Part shown: positions 45,961 to 57,625 of the stretch, one piece after another | How the letters are laid out: every line of letters begins with the position of its first letter | Position numbering within the stretch: position 1 is the first letter of the stretch | DNA from: Selaginella moellendorffii | Taxonomy: Eukaryota > Streptophyta > Lycopodiopsida > Selaginellales > Selaginellaceae | Direction of reading: 5' to 3' | DNA length: 64,000 nucleotides | Assembly (NCBI RefSeq): GCF_000143415.4 | Contig: NW_003314270.1 | Location: forward strand, 470,527-534,526 | Notes under the pieces: generated by a model | The model's input: the letters and a program-made list of their open reading frames with translations, nothing else | Told to the model about the DNA's origin: nothing | Databases searched by the model: none | Made by a program: the position numbers and the translations under genes

Positions 45961-46584
45961 CAAAAATAGAAACAGCTTTATTTACTTGGGAATTTAAGTG
46001 GTTGAGGCATTTTTAAACTTACAAACACATGCCCTACTTACATTCCTTTGGTTGCTTAAAATTCAAAAATATTATAAACCTTTCTTTTTGCATTTTCAAT
46101 GTTTTCAATTATGGTTTTTGATTTTCGCAGGACCAGCCTAGTAATATATTTGCATCCCGTCATGTTTATAGCTAGTTTTCGTTTGTCCCCTTCGCTAGCC
46201 TGAGATACATCTGCTCAGCATCTGCCTCTTACAGCATTTGCCCAGAAAGGGCATCTTTCTTCACGCAGCATTTGCCACATGTTTAGGGTTTAGGGTTTAG
46301 GGTTTAGCAATTCAGTAACTTGATAAACATGCAAATACAGAACTTGATGCAAAATCCTTTGATATGTCACAATGCCCCTAGAACCATAAACACATTTCAA
46401 TAGAGAGGGTCCTTTCATTTCATAACTCCTTACGTAGATCTTGGTGAAACCAGAGTTAGTGAAGTTGGTTTCTTGTGATCCCGCATCTGATTGTGATGTC
46501 CCTTTGTAGTGTCGATGGAAAGGTCAATGCACACCAAACTGTAGAATCTTGGAACAAAATAACGGTTGGATCTATGGCAAATGC
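45961..46584. other. Spacer between the DNA transposon and the chromovirus array
   Basis: No gene was seen. It contains the short telomere-type tract at 46,281-46,307 and the 5' flank AATGC of the chromovirus LTR. Confidence 0.6.
46281..46307 (+). repeat. Interstitial plant telomere repeat, (TTTAGGG)3 plus
   Basis: GTTTAGGG is repeated to give three full TTTAGGG units and a partial fourth. Plant-type telomere sequence inside the chromosome, 280 bp from the chromovirus array. Confidence 0.95.
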
Positions 46585-47501
46585 TGTAGCGCACCTGAAT
46601 TTGGAGCCGAACTCCAAGCCCGTTGCGCTACGAAACGAGGGTCCGGTACAATCCCACGAGCACCAGCTCCCCGTATCCAGCACCTGCACGCAAAATGGTG
46701 TCAAACGGAGGTCTGGCACAATTTTGGCATACCGGTGGCCTAACGCGAGAAGGAGGGTACTCCACCGACTAGAGCAGCGTGGAGCTTGGGCTTAGACCCA
46801 AGCCGGACGCAGAACAAGGAGCGACACAGCCCAGCGGGAGCCAAACTAATGTCTCAGGTGGTCGGACATGCATTCCAACCACTATCCCTACTATACATTT
46901 GGAACCCCCCACAGCCCCCCCCCCTTGAGGGACACACGCTTTGGGCTTTCACCCCAAGCCTCCCTTAGTACCAGGAGTTAGTCTCTGGGACAAGTCCGAA
47001 ACTTACTAAATATGGAATGGCCTTAGATTGCGAATTTGGACACGGAACGAACACCATTGTGTTCAGGCCACTCTCTACGTTCTGTAGATATGCCAAATGA
47101 GCGAATCTAGACACTTTCCATAAATAGTATATGGGACTGAAATGAGACCAACACTAAGGGTATGATAGCGAGGGTGTTTGGCAGACACGGTAAGCTATCA
47201 TCCAGCGATATTGAGGGACTAGTCTCAATATGCGAGGGTTCTTGCCAAGCCAGTGCAAGACAGAGCAAAAGAGAACTAAGAGCCAGGCCGAGAATGCTCA
47301 GCTAGAAACACATAGGAGTTCCTACCTTATGTTCATCTGGCTAAGTACAGATGCTAAGCCCAGTAAGCTAACACTTGGACAAGAGGGGCTATTGAAGGGA
47401 ACCAGCAGTACCGACCTCCTGCCGTCGTGGCAGTAAGGAAAGAGTGCCCGTAAGGACTGGCCGACAAGTATCTTTCGATACCCAAAGTCACGTTCGCGAC
47501 A
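46585..47501 (-). repeat. Chromovirus LTR 1 (3' LTR of copy C)
   Basis: In element orientation it runs from TGTCGCGAACGTGAC to GGTGCGCTACA. Its first three quarters match the LARD LTRs; the last 125 bp (U5) do not. The end folds as a closed structure: GTAGCGCA/TGCGCTAC enclosing TTGGAG/CTCCAA. Confidence 0.93.
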
Positions 47502-48122
47502 CTCTCCCCCCCTTGGGGAAGATCGACGTCCTCGTCGATGCATACCCGAGTCTAGCAAACCGTCAAGGAAACAACTCCGAAAGTTAACGGAAAGCACACT
47601 ATGTGGGAAACACACCGACTTAAATGAGTTATGGAACGACCTCTCCTCTACGTCCAAAGACGTTAAGACCCAGACACCCTCCGGCCGTCGCCGACAAGGA
47701 AATGACCAACGGAGTTAGCCACCCTTGCTGCTCTGAGTACCACTCAGCTTACAAAGGAATGATACATCCCTGCCCGCAGGGATATAGGGAGAAGGCCAGA
47801 GGCCCAACTGCCCCTGAGCAAGAAATCAACCCCGTCAGGAAGATTTAGACAACTATTATAAACTGGCAGATTAAGTTGTTTACACGACCACGCCCCTTTT
47901 TTTTTTTTTTTTTGAAAAGGAGTCATCGAGAGAGAGGCGGGGACTTGTGATCAGTCTATAATAGTTATCCCCATGGTTATGGATTGGACCCATGCACCGA
48001 AGTGCCGAAGTCAGCCTGCCAAAACTGACCCAAGTACAAATGATTTAGAGAAACGACACTTTGAGTGATAGAAATATTTTTACTTTATTAATTTGCAAGA
48101 TTTATTACAAGATTTACAAAAG

Positions 48123-48752
48123 CTAGGCTTTATTACAATTCTCATACTCCGTGACAAGCTCACGAGCATGGGTAAGATTACTAAGAGGTTCCCAAGTTGA
48201 TTCACAAGTCGGGTAACCTTTCCACTTAACTAAATATTCCTTCGCATGAGCCCGTCTCCGAAACCGAGAATCCAAGATAGATTCAGCTTCATACTCAGGT
48301 TCACCATCCACGATTACTGGCGGAGGACGCATATCCGTAGAGGGTTCCAAAGCAGCATGATATGGTGCCAGTAAACTGACATGAAACACATCATGTAGCT
48401 TAGATAACTCCTCAGGAAGATCCAACTTATAGGATACATCACCAACACGTTTTAACACCTGATAGGGTCCAACATATCTCGGCAAGAGCTTCCGAGACAA
48501 AGAACCCTTGATGTTCAAGTTCCGGGAAGATAGCCACACCTGATCTCCCACTAGATAGGATACATCCCGACGATGCTGATCCTTGTCACGTCGATACCTA
48601 TCCTGAGCTTTGCCCATCGCCTCGGTAGCTTTAGACCAACCTTGGCGTAGCTGCTCCGCATAAGTTTCCACGGCTGGGACCAACACTTCGGTCATTGGTT
48701 TCGGGACAACGATCTGTTGAGGAACCCCACGAGCATTCCCTTGCAACATCTC
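48123..48752 (-). CDS. pol (C-terminal part): Chromovirus integrase C-terminus and chromodomain, after an in-frame TAG
   Basis: Same frame as the gag-pol ORF but separated from it by TAG 48,753-48,755. It carries the integrase C-terminal strands (LLPRYVGPYQVLKRVGDVSYKL, then LPEELSKLHDVFHVSLL) and a chromodomain (YEAESILDSRF, then KEYLVKWKGYP, then STWEPLSNL) with the aromatic cage residues Tyr, Trp and Trp. Chromodomains steer integration to modified histones. It would be made only by stop-codon readthrough, or the element is defective. Copy D has the identical arrangement. Confidence 0.85.
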   Translation of the reverse strand, partial: EMLQGNARGVPQQIVVPKPMTEVLVPAVETYAEQLRQGWSKATEAMGKAQDRYRRDKDQHRRDVSYLVGDQVWLSSRNLNIKGSLSRKLLPRYVGPYQVLKRVGDVSYKLDLPEELSKLHDVFHVSLLAPYHAALEPSTDMRPPPVIVDGEPEYEAESILDSRFRRRAHAKEYLVKWKGYPTCESTWEPLSNLTHARELVTEYENCNKA

Positions 48753-51700
48753 CTATGGAGAACAGCCTATAGAGCTGTGAAATGTGTTGTTATAACAAAT
48801 TTCTGCTGTATCCAAATGCTCAACCCAGTCGCGTTGGTCCGCCGCGACATAGTACCGCAGATAATCCTCAACTTGAGCATTCACGCGTTCGGTCTGCCCA
48901 TCAGTTTGAGGATGATAAGCCGTACTAAACTTCAACTTGGTACCAAACAACTGGAATAGGGTTCCCCAAAACTTCCCCGTAAACCTCGAATCTCTATCTG
49001 AGATCATTTCTTCAGGAAGACCACGAACTCGCACTACTTCATGGAAAAAGAGCTTTGCTGCTTGTTTCGCATTTACTGTTCCCACAGTTGGAATGAAGTG
49101 TGCAATCTTTGACAACCGATCCACAACCACCATCAAAGTATCATAACCCTTAGACTTCGGCAAACAAGTGACGAAATCAAGTGTCACACTTTGAAATGGC
49201 CATGCTGGTACTGGAATGCACTGCAACTTTCCAGCCTGCTTCTCAGTTCTGCGCTTACATTGCTGGCATACAGGACAGGAACGGACATAGTCCGCTACAT
49301 CATCTTCCATACCAGACCAGAAAAATCCCTTTTTCAATGAAGCCAGAGTCTTTCGTTGTCCACCATGTCCTGCTGCTGGAACATCGTGATGTTCCCGCAG
49401 AAATAACTGCTGAAGATCCTTAGAGGGAAGATACAATCTTTCTTGCTTATAGAATATAAGCCCATCCCGAACTGAGAAGTGAAGTTTCGCATTAGTGCGA
49501 CTAGCAACTTTTGCTGCTTCGCTACCAGGGCTCTGCTTCGACAACTCCGCACGGCGTAAGATTGTCTTCGCCAATGGATCTCTTCCATACGAAGCCCGAA
49601 CGTCCTCCAACCAGTCCGAACTGATTGCCGATATTGCCCGGAATTGAGCTTGACGACTCAACGCATCCGGAACAATATTGTCTTTACCAGGTTTATATAT
49701 GATTTCAATATCATATCTAGCAAGCTTCTCTTGCCAACGAGCCTGCTTCGGCGTAAGCTTAGGCTGCGTAGCAAAGTAGCTTAGTGTGTTACTATCTGTA
49801 TAAACCTTGGTATGTCCACCCAAGTAGTGTCTCCAGTGTTCCAGGGCCGACACTATAGCAAACATCTCTTTCTCATGCGTTGGCCATCTTCGTTGGGTCT
49901 CATCCAATTTCTTGGAATAGAACGCAACGGGACAACCATGTCGCCTTAACGTAACACCAACCGCTTTGTCACAATCTTGCTGCAACACGGCACCAATAGC
50001 ATAGCCAGATGCATCACAATGCACTTCGAAGGGTTTATCAAGATCTGGGATCCTGAGAACAGGAACTGTAGTCAAGATCTCCTTCAACCGTGCAAAAGCA
50101 CGCTGGCAAACTGGTGTCCAATGAAACGGAATACTACTCTTCGTCAACTCAGTCAACGGAAGAGCAATCCTTGCAAAATTGCAGACAAACTTACGATAGT
50201 ATCCCGCCAAACCGAGAAAGGATCGAACATCTGATACAGTGGTCGGAACTTCCCAGGACTTCACTGCTTCCACCTTCTTTGGATCGACCTCAATCACGCC
50301 ACCACCAACTATATGTCCAAGAAAGTTTACGCGCAATTGTCCAAAAGCGCATTTACTTTCCTTAGCATACAGTTTGTGTTCGCGCAACTTCTGAAACACC
50401 AGCTCCAAGTGTTTCAAATGATCCTCCAACGTTTCACTAAAGACTAGAACATCGTCAATATACAGGACAACAAATGCATCCAAGTAATCTCCGAATATTC
50501 TATCCATCATAGTGCTGAACGTTGCCGGAGCATTGCATAATCCAAATGGCATGACAAGGAACTCATAAGATCCGTACCGAGTCTTAAAGGCTGTCTTCTC
50601 TACATCCTGATCTGCCACCCGTATCTGATGATACCCGGACCGCAAATCAAGTCGCGTAAAATACTTAGCCTTTAAGAGTTGGTCAAACAAGTCATCAATG
50701 CGAGGCAAAGGATAACTGTTTTTAACCGTGATCTTGTTGAGTGCCCGATAGTCAATACACATCCTCATGGTTCCATCCTTTTTCATAACAAAAAGGACTG
50801 GCGCTCCATAAGGTGACTTGCTTGGTCGGATATGACCTTTGTCAAGAAGCTCCGTGAGTTGCTTCTTGAGTTCAGCCATCTCCTTGATGTTCAACCGATA
50901 TGGAGCTTTCGTAGGTGGTTTAGAACCCGGAATAATCTCAATCCGATGATCAACCTCACGGCTAGGAGGTAGCCCTGGCGGCAAATCCTTCGGAAAGATA
51001 TCCTGATTCCTCGCCAACAACTCCAATATCCTTTTTGGTACAGGATCAACCCCGTCGCCGATTCGTACTGAGTCACCAATACCCTCAGCTTCCATCACTT
51101 GAACCCAAAAGGTTTGACATCCCCTCTTAGTTGCTTTTTGAGCGGCCCTCGCAGTCAGGAACTTTGCATCCCAATCTTTTGAGGAACGCTTTTGCAACTG
51201 AAAGGATACATCAGGATGTCCTTCTGACTTCAACGTGATACGACTTTGTCCAGCACCATAAATCCCTTTTATATACTTGTTGAAGAAATCCATACCAAAC
51301 ACCATCTGAAAATCTGGTATCTTCAACACTACCAAGTCCACTCTTTCTTTCCACTTGGATATCTTTATTGGAACATCACTCACAAACTTTCTGGCTACTT
51401 GCCCACCTTCCGCAAACCGGAAGTGCATAGGCGACATTTGCTCAGCATTCAATCCTAACAACTTAACTAAGTCTTCGGATATCACGCTGTGCGTAGCTCC
51501 CGTGTCAATCATCACTCGGATTCGGTGTCCACGGACAAAGCCTACCAGATACATTAACGGATCAGTATTTGCATTGACTGCAAGAAAAGCTTGAGGAAAG
51601 CAACGAAAGTTACTCACCTCTTCTTCCTCATAGTCTGCATTGACCAATTCGTCAACCCCTTCAGCTTCACCATCACCGTCTTCCCTCATGACATTAACCC

Positions 51701-52856
51701 GAGACCTTGTCTTATGCTTGTTGGGACATTCCGAGGACCTATGTCCCGACTCTCCACAATGGAAGCAATGACCCACACTACCCGTTCCGCTAGGAGCAGG
51801 TTTTGCAGGTTGCTGCTGCTTGTACCCACCAGGAGGAGGAACAGAGGACCTAGGACCAGAAGAAGCTGCTGGTGGTCTCCAACCACCACCACCTTTATTC
51901 ACCGTAGCTTGTGAGCCCCCAGGGCGGTACCTACTTTCCACCCTTTGTTTCCGATCACCTTGCTTATTCCCAGAATTCCTATTTTTATCCGAGTTACCAG
52001 CATAAGGTTGCTGATATTGTTCCATGAGCGAGTGACTAAAGGCAACTTGCTGTGCTGCCTCCTTACACTCCAAGTAAGTCTTCGGCTTAAACTTCAAAAT
52101 CTCATTGCGAGAAAATGAACTTAAACCCTCTAGAAAATAACTCCGAGCATCTTCGTCACTCATGTTTGCAATCATAATGCGCTTCTGAGCAAACGCATTA
52201 ACGTAATGCATAAGGTCCCCTCGCTGCTTTAACCGCCGCAGCTCCGCGCGAAGTCTTAGACCAAGATCGTCCGGCAAGTATTCCTTACGGATACGAGACC
52301 GCATCTTGGTCCAACTTCTAGTCTGCCCTTTTTCAGCACACACCTGGCGCCACCAAGTTTTGGCATGATCGGTGAGAAAGGATTGCGCGCACGCAACTTT
52401 CGTACGATCATCTACGTCTGCCGCTATGAAGTAGTTCTCCATATCGTAGACCCAGTCTTCCAAAACCTGATAGTCCCGCATGCCTCTGAAATTGGGTGGT
52501 TTTGGAGGCTTGAACTTTGAAACTCGTGCAACCGGGGGCGGCTGCAGAACTTCATCGTCCTCAGAACTTGAAGAGGAATCCGGTTGCTTAGGCTTTGCTG
52601 GTTTAGCTGCCTCAGCTTCTTTCTTCCTCTTCTTGTTCTCCTTCTTTAATTTGCGAATCTCCTTTCGCAAATTCTCAATCTCGACTTCCTGAGCCGTACG
52701 CTGCAACGCCACAGCATTTGGCTCTTCCTCTTCCGACTCAGCCTCTGCCTCTTCCGCAGCATCTCTAGCAGGAGTTTCCTCCTCTCGATTCGCCCGTCTA
52801 GAGGTTTCAGCGTCATCAGCACGGTTCCGTTTCACCATCCCGCTAGCTGCATGCAT
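48753..52856 (-). CDS. gag-pol: Chromovirus gag-protease-RT-RNaseH-integrase polyprotein, copy C
   Basis: ATG 52,854-52,856 is the first in the frame (an open run extends to the LTR edge, but only with GTG). 1,367 codons to TAG 48,753-48,755. Order: basic/acidic N-terminus with coiled coil, gag domain (about residues 130-270, [14 protein letters not shown] to [12 protein letters not shown]), CCHC knuckle [14 protein letters not shown] (about 360), aspartic protease [12 protein letters not shown] (about 450), RT with [12 protein letters not shown] and YIDDVLVFS (about 800), RNase H with [14 protein letters not shown] (about 945). Integrase has the HH-CC zinc site ending CPVCQQC (about 1,155-1,200) and DDE residues in [17 protein letters not shown] and [12 protein letters not shown]. 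All catalytic residues seen are intact. Unlike most elements, gag and pol are in one frame with no separation. Confidence 0.93.
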   Translation of the reverse strand: MHAASGMVKRNRADDAETSRRANREEETPARDAAEEAEAESEEEEPNAVALQRTAQEVEIENLRKEIRKLKKENKKRKKEAEAAKPAKPKQPDSSSSSEDDEVLQPPPVARVSKFKPPKPPNFRGMRDYQVLEDWVYDMENYFIAADVDDRTKVACAQSFLTDHAKTWWRQVCAEKGQTRSWTKMRSRIRKEYLPDDLGLRLRAELRRLKQRGDLMHYVNAFAQKRIMIANMSDEDARSYFLEGLSSFSRNEILKFKPKTYLECKEAAQQVAFSHSLMEQYQQPYAGNSDKNRNSGNKQGDRKQRVESRYRPGGSQATVNKGGGGWRPPAASSGPRSSVPPPGGYKQQQPAKPAPSGTGSVGHCFHCGESGHRSSECPNKHKTRSRVNVMREDGDGEAEGVDELVNADYEEEEVSNFRCFPQAFLAVNANTDPLMYLVGFVRGHRIRVMIDTGATHSVISEDLVKLLGLNAEQMSPMHFRFAEGGQVARKFVSDVPIKISKWKERVDLVVLKIPDFQMVFGMDFFNKYIKGIYGAGQSRITLKSEGHPDVSFQLQKRSSKDWDAKFLTARAAQKATKRGCQTFWVQVMEAEGIGDSVRIGDGVDPVPKRILELLARNQDIFPKDLPPGLPPSREVDHRIEIIPGSKPPTKAPYRLNIKEMAELKKQLTELLDKGHIRPSKSPYGAPVLFVMKKDGTMRMCIDYRALNKITVKNSYPLPRIDDLFDQLLKAKYFTRLDLRSGYHQIRVADQDVEKTAFKTRYGSYEFLVMPFGLCNAPATFSTMMDRIFGDYLDAFVVLYIDDVLVFSETLEDHLKHLELVFQKLREHKLYAKESKCAFGQLRVNFLGHIVGGGVIEVDPKKVEAVKSWEVPTTVSDVRSFLGLAGYYRKFVCNFARIALPLTELTKSSIPFHWTPVCQRAFARLKEILTTVPVLRIPDLDKPFEVHCDASGYAIGAVLQQDCDKAVGVTLRRHGCPVAFYSKKLDETQRRWPTHEKEMFAIVSALEHWRHYLGGHTKVYTDSNTLSYFATQPKLTPKQARWQEKLARYDIEIIYKPGKDNIVPDALSRQAQFRAISAISSDWLEDVRASYGRDPLAKTILRRAELSKQSPGSEAAKVASRTNAKLHFSVRDGLIFYKQERLYLPSKDLQQLFLREHHDVPAAGHGGQRKTLASLKKGFFWSGMEDDVADYVRSCPVCQQCKRRTEKQAGKLQCIPVPAWPFQSVTLDFVTCLPKSKGYDTLMVVVDRLSKIAHFIPTVGTVNAKQAAKLFFHEVVRVRGLPEEMISDRDSRFTGKFWGTLFQLFGTKLKFSTAYHPQTDGQTERVNAQVEDYLRYYVAADQRDWVEHLDTAEICYNNTFHSSIGCSP

Positions 52857-53029
52857 GCCTCTATCAGTAACTGAACATGCATACAACGTCCTTACCGAAT
52901 GGTGCAATCCAACTAATCCTACACAGGTCGCTTCAGATCTACTAGAAAAGTCTCTGCGTATGCAACTTGAGTCAGAAAATCCGACAAAAGTTGGATAGAA
53001 ATCGCTGAGACAATCCCTCGGCTTCGTAA

Positions 53030-53946
53030 TGTAGCGCACCTGAATTTGGAGCCGAACTCCAAGCCCGTTGCGCTACGAAACGAGGGTCCGGTACAATCCC
53101 ACGAGCACCAGCTCCCCGTATCCAGCACCTGCACGCAAAATGGTGTCAAACGGAGGTCTGGCACAATTTTGGCATACCGGTGGCCTAACGCGAGAAGGAG
53201 GGTACTCCACCGACTAGAGCAGCGTGGAGCTTGGGCTTAGACCCAAGCCGGACGCAGAACAAGGAGCGACACAGCCCAGCGGGAGCCAAACTAATGTCTC
53301 AGGTGGTCGGACATGCATTCCAACCACTATCCCTACTATACATTTGGAACCCCCCACAGCCCCCCCCCCTTGAGGGACACACGCTTTGGGCTTTCACCCC
53401 AAGCCTCCCTTAGTACCAGGAGTTAGTCTCTGGGACAAGTCCGAAACTTACTAAATATGGAATGGCCTTAGATTGCGAATTTGGACACGGAACGAACACC
53501 ATTGTGTTCAGGCCACTCTCTACGTTCTGTAGATATGCCAAATGAGCGAATCTAGACACTTTCCATAAATAGTATATGGGACTGAAATGAGACCAACACT
53601 AAGGGTATGATAGCGAGGGTGTTTGGCAGACACGGTAAGCTATCATCCAGCGATATTGAGGGACTAGTCTCAATATGCGAGGGTTCTTGCCAAGCCAGTG
53701 CAAGACAGAGCAAAAGAGAACTAAGAGCCAGGCCGAGAATGCTCAGCTAGAAACACATAGGAGTTCCTACCTTATGTTCATCTGGCTAAGTACAGATGCT
53801 AAGCCCAGTAAGCTAACACTTGGACAAGAGGGGCTATTGAAGGGAACCAGCAGTACCGACCTCCTGCCGTCGTGGCAGTAAGGAAAGAGTGCCCGTAAGG
53901 ACTGGCCGACAAGTATCTTTCGATACCCGAAGTCACGTTCGCGACA
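53030..53946 (-). repeat. Chromovirus LTR 2, shared by copies C and D
   Basis: Exactly 6,445 bp from LTR 1. It serves as 5' LTR for C and 3' LTR for D. The internal side of copy C begins at 53,029 with TTACGAAGCCGAGGG, where a tRNA primer site would be expected, but there is no TGG start. Confidence 0.93.
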
Positions 53947-54567
53947 CTCTCCCCCCCTTGGGGAAGATCGACGTCCTCGTCGATGCATACCCGAGTCTAG
54001 CAAACCGTCAAGGAAACAACTCCGAAAGTTAACGGAAAGCACACTATGTGAGAAACACACCGACTTAAATGAGTTATGGAACGACCTCTCCTCTACGTCC
54101 AAAGACGTTAAGACCCAGACACCCTCCGGCCGTCGCCGACAAGGAAATGACCAACGGAGTTAGCCACCCTTGCTGCTCTGAGTACCACTCAGCTTACAAA
54201 GGAATGATACATCCCTGCCCGCAGGGATATAGGGAGAAGGCCAGAGGCCCAACTGCCCCTGAGCAAGAAATCAACCCCGTCGGGAAGATTTAGACAACTA
54301 TTATAAACTGGCAGATTAAGTTGTTTACACGACCACGCCCCTTTTTTTTTTTTTTTTTGAAAAGGAGTCATCGAGAGAGAGGCGGGGACTTGTGATCAGT
54401 CTATAATAGTTATCCCCATGGTTATGGATTGGACCCATGCACCGAAGTGCCGAAGTCAGCCTGCCAAAACTGACCCAAGTACAAATGATTTAGAGAAACG
54501 ACACTTTGAGTGATAGAAATATTTTTACTTTATTAATTTGCAAGATTTATTACAAGATTTACAAAAG

Positions 54568-55197
54568 CTAGGCTTTATTACAATTCTCATACTCCGTGAC
54601 AAGCTCACGAGCATGGGTAAGATTACTAAGAGGTTCCCAAGTTGATTCACAAGTCGGGTAACCTTTCCACTTAACTAAATATTCCTTTGCATGAGCCCGT
54701 CTCCGAAACCGAGAATCCAAGATAGATTCAGCTTCATACTCAGGTTCACCATCCACGATTACTGGCGGAGGACGCATATCCGTAGAGGGTTCCAAAGCAG
54801 CATGATATGGTGCCAGTAAACTGACATGAAACACATCATGTAGCTTAGATAACTCCTCAGGAAGATCCAACTTATAGGATACATCACCAACACGTTTTAA
54901 CACCTGATAGGGTCCAACATATCTCGGCAAGAGCTTCCGAGACAAAGAACCCTTGATGTTCAAGTTCCGGGAAGATAGCCACACCTGATCTCCCACTAGA
55001 TAGGATACATCCCGACGATGCTGATCCTTGTCACGTCGATACCTATCCTGAGCTTTGCCCATCGCCTCGGTAGCTTTAGACCAACCTTGGCGTAGCTGCT
55101 CCGCATAAGTTTCCACGGCTGGGACCAACACTTCGGTCATTGGTTTCGGGACAACGATCTGTTGAGGAACCCCACGAGCATTCCCTTGCAACATCTC
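54568..55197 (-). CDS. pol (C-terminal part): Integrase C-terminus and chromodomain, copy D
   Basis: Same protein as 48,123-48,752 and again preceded by an in-frame TAG (55,198-55,200). The single noted base change (48,246 C against 54,691 T region) is silent. Identity of the stop in both copies shows that it predates the tandem duplication. Confidence 0.85.
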   Translation of the reverse strand, partial: EMLQGNARGVPQQIVVPKPMTEVLVPAVETYAEQLRQGWSKATEAMGKAQDRYRRDKDQHRRDVSYLVGDQVWLSSRNLNIKGSLSRKLLPRYVGPYQVLKRVGDVSYKLDLPEELSKLHDVFHVSLLAPYHAALEPSTDMRPPPVIVDGEPEYEAESILDSRFRRRAHAKEYLVKWKGYPTCESTWEPLSNLTHARELVTEYENCNKA

Positions 55198-57543
55198 CTA
55201 TGGAGAACAGCCTATAGAGCTGTGAAATGTGTTGTTATAACAAATTTCTGCTGTATCCAAATGCTCAACCCAGTCGCGTTGGTCCGCCGCGACATAGTAC
55301 CGCAGATAATCCTCAACTTGAGCATTCACGCGTTCGGTCTGCCCATCAGTTTGAGGATGATAAGCCGTACTAAACTTCAACTTGGTACCAAACAACTGGA
55401 ATAGGGTTCCCCAAAACTTCCCCGTAAACCTCGAATCTCTATCTGAGATCATTTCTTCAGGAAGACCACGAACTCGCACTACTTCATGGAAAAAGAGCTT
55501 TGCTGCTTGTTTCGCATTTACTGTTCCCACAGTTGGAATGAAGTGTGCAATCTTTGACAACCGATCCACAACCACCATCAAAGTATCATAACCCTTAGAC
55601 TTCGGCAAACAAGTGACGAAATCAAGTGTCACACTTTGAAATGGCCATGCTGGTACTGGAATGCACTGCAACTTTCCAGCCTGCTTCTCAGTTCTGCGCT
55701 TACATTGCTGGCATACAGGACAGGAACGGACATAGTCCGCTACATCATCTTCCATACCAGACCAGAAAAATCCCTTTTTCAATGAAGCCAGAGTCTTTCG
55801 TTGTCCACCATGTCCTGCTGCTGGAACATCGTGATGTTCCCGCAGAAATAACTGCTGAAGATCCTTAGAGGGAAGATACAATCTTTCTTGCTTATAGAAT
55901 ATAAGCCCATCCCGAACTGAGAAGTGAAGTTTCGCATTAGTGCGACTAGCAACTTTTGCTGCTTCGCTACCAGGGCTCTGCTTCGACAACTCCGCACGGC
56001 GTAAGATTGTCTTCGCCAATGGATCTCTTCCATACGAAGCCCGAACGTCCTCCAACCAGTCCGAACTGATTGCCGATATTGCCCGGAATTGAGCTTGACG
56101 ACTCAACGCATCCGGAACAATATTGTCTTTACCAGGTTTATATATGATTTCAATATCATATCTAGCAAGCTTCTCTTGCCAACGAGCCTGCTTCGGCGTA
56201 AGCTTAGGCTGCGTAGCAAAGTAGCTTAGTGTGTTACTATCTGTATAAACCTTGGTATGTCCACCCAAGTAGTGTCTCCAGTGTTCCAGGGCCGACACTA
56301 TAGCAAACATCTCTTTCTCATGCGTTGGCCATCTTCGTTGGGTCTCATCCAATTTCTTGGAATAGAACGCAATGGGACAACCATGTCGCCTTAGCGTAAC
56401 ACCAACCGCTTTGTCACAATCTTGCTGCAACACGGCACCAATAGCATAGCCAGATGCATCACAATGCACTTCGAAGGGTTTATCAAGATCTGGGATCCTG
56501 AGAACAGGAACTGTAGTCAAGATCTCCTTCAACCGTGCAAAAGCACGCTGGCAAACTGGTGTCCAATGAAACGGAATACTACTCTTCGTCAACTCAGTCA
56601 ACGGAAGAGCAATCCTTGCAAAATTGCGGACAAACTTACGATAGTATCCCGCCAAACCGAGAAAGGATCGAACATCTGATACAGTGGTCGGAACTTCCCA
56701 GGACTTCACTGCTTCCACCTTCTTTGGATCGACCTCAATCACGCCACCACCAACTATATGTCCGAGAAAGTTTACGCGCAATTGTCCAAAAGCGCATTTA
56801 CTTTCCTTAGCATACAGTTTGTGTTCGCGCAACTTCTGAAACACCAGCTCCAAGTGTTTCAAATGATCCTCCAACGTTTCACTAAAGACTAGAACATCGT
56901 CAATATACAGGACAACAAATGCATCCAAGTAATCTCCGAATATTCTATCCATCATAGTGCTGAACGTTGCCGGAGCATTGCATAATCCAAATGGCATGAC
57001 AAGGAACTCATAAGATCCGTACCGAGTCTTAAAGGCTGTCTTCTCTACATCCTGATCTGCCACCCGTATCTGATGATACCCGGACCGCAAATCAAGTCGC
57101 GTAAAATACTTAGCCTTTAAGAGTTGGTCAAACAAGTCATCAATGCGAGGCAAAGGATAACTGTTTTTAACCGTGATCTTGTTGAGTGCCCGATAGTCAA
57201 TACACATCCTCATGGTTCCATCCTTTTTCATAACAAAAAGGACTGGCGCTCCATAAGGTGACTTGCTTGGTCGGATATGACCTTTGTCAAGAAGCTCCAT
57301 GAGTTGCTTCTTGAGTTCAGCCATCTCCTTGATGTTCAACCGATATGGAGCTTTCGTAGGTGGTTTAGAACCCGGAATAATCTCAATCCGATGATCAACC
57401 TCACGGCTAGGAGGTAGCCCTGGCGGCAAATCCTTCGGAAAGATATCCTGATTCCTCGCCAACAACTCCAATATCCTTTTTGTTACAGGATCAACCCCGT
57501 CGCCGATTCGTACTGAGTCACCAATACCCTCAGCTTCCATCAC
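55198..57543 (-). pseudogene. pol: pol part of copy D, separated from gag by a block replacement
   Basis: Carries RT, RNase H and integrase core identical or near-identical to copy C. It cannot be read from the gag start because of the 24-bp replacement at 57,602-57,625, which brings stop codons. The first in-frame ATG after the block is near 57,541-57,543. Noted differences from C include 57,298 and 57,483. Confidence 0.88.
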
Positions 57544-57601
57544 TTGAACCCAAAAGGTTTGACATCCCCTCTTAGTTGCTTTTTGAGCGGCCCTCGCAGT
57601 C

Positions 57602-57625
57602 TTCTAACCTTGTACGTTAGGTCAA
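57602..57625 (-). other. 24-bp length-preserving replacement in copy D
   Basis: Copy C has 51,157-51,180 (AGGAACTTTGC...) at this place; copy D has unrelated sequence (TTCTAACCTTGTACG...) of exactly the same length, with perfect identity resuming on both sides. The block introduces in-frame stops between protease and RT. It contains CTAAC/GTTAG inverted arms. Confidence 0.9.

Larger units (their letters stand above)
46585..53946 (-). mobile_element. Element C: Ty3/gypsy chromovirus, first copy of the tandem array
   Basis: LTRs at 46,585-47,501 and 53,030-53,946 (917 bp each) differ at very few sites, for example 47,484 against 53,929. The polypurine tract (AAGGGGGGGGAGAG on the minus strand, about 47,502-47,515) abuts the 3' LTR. 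The internal region has one gag-pro-pol frame plus a C-terminal chromodomain frame. The LTR right of this copy is shared with the next copy. The 5-bp left flank is AATGC; the matching right flank was lost. LTR identity implies recent insertion. Confidence 0.93.

Noticed and set aside
52857-53039. Extension of the gag-pol frame 61 codons upstream into the LTR edge, starting with GTG.
   Set aside because: It begins in the LTR at a non-ATG codon and passes through the primer-site region; the ATG at 52,856 is the plausible start.
57602-57625. The replaced 24-bp block loosely resembles the original block read backwards without complementing.
   Set aside because: Partial match only, and no biological process reverses a strand without complementing it; probably chance.
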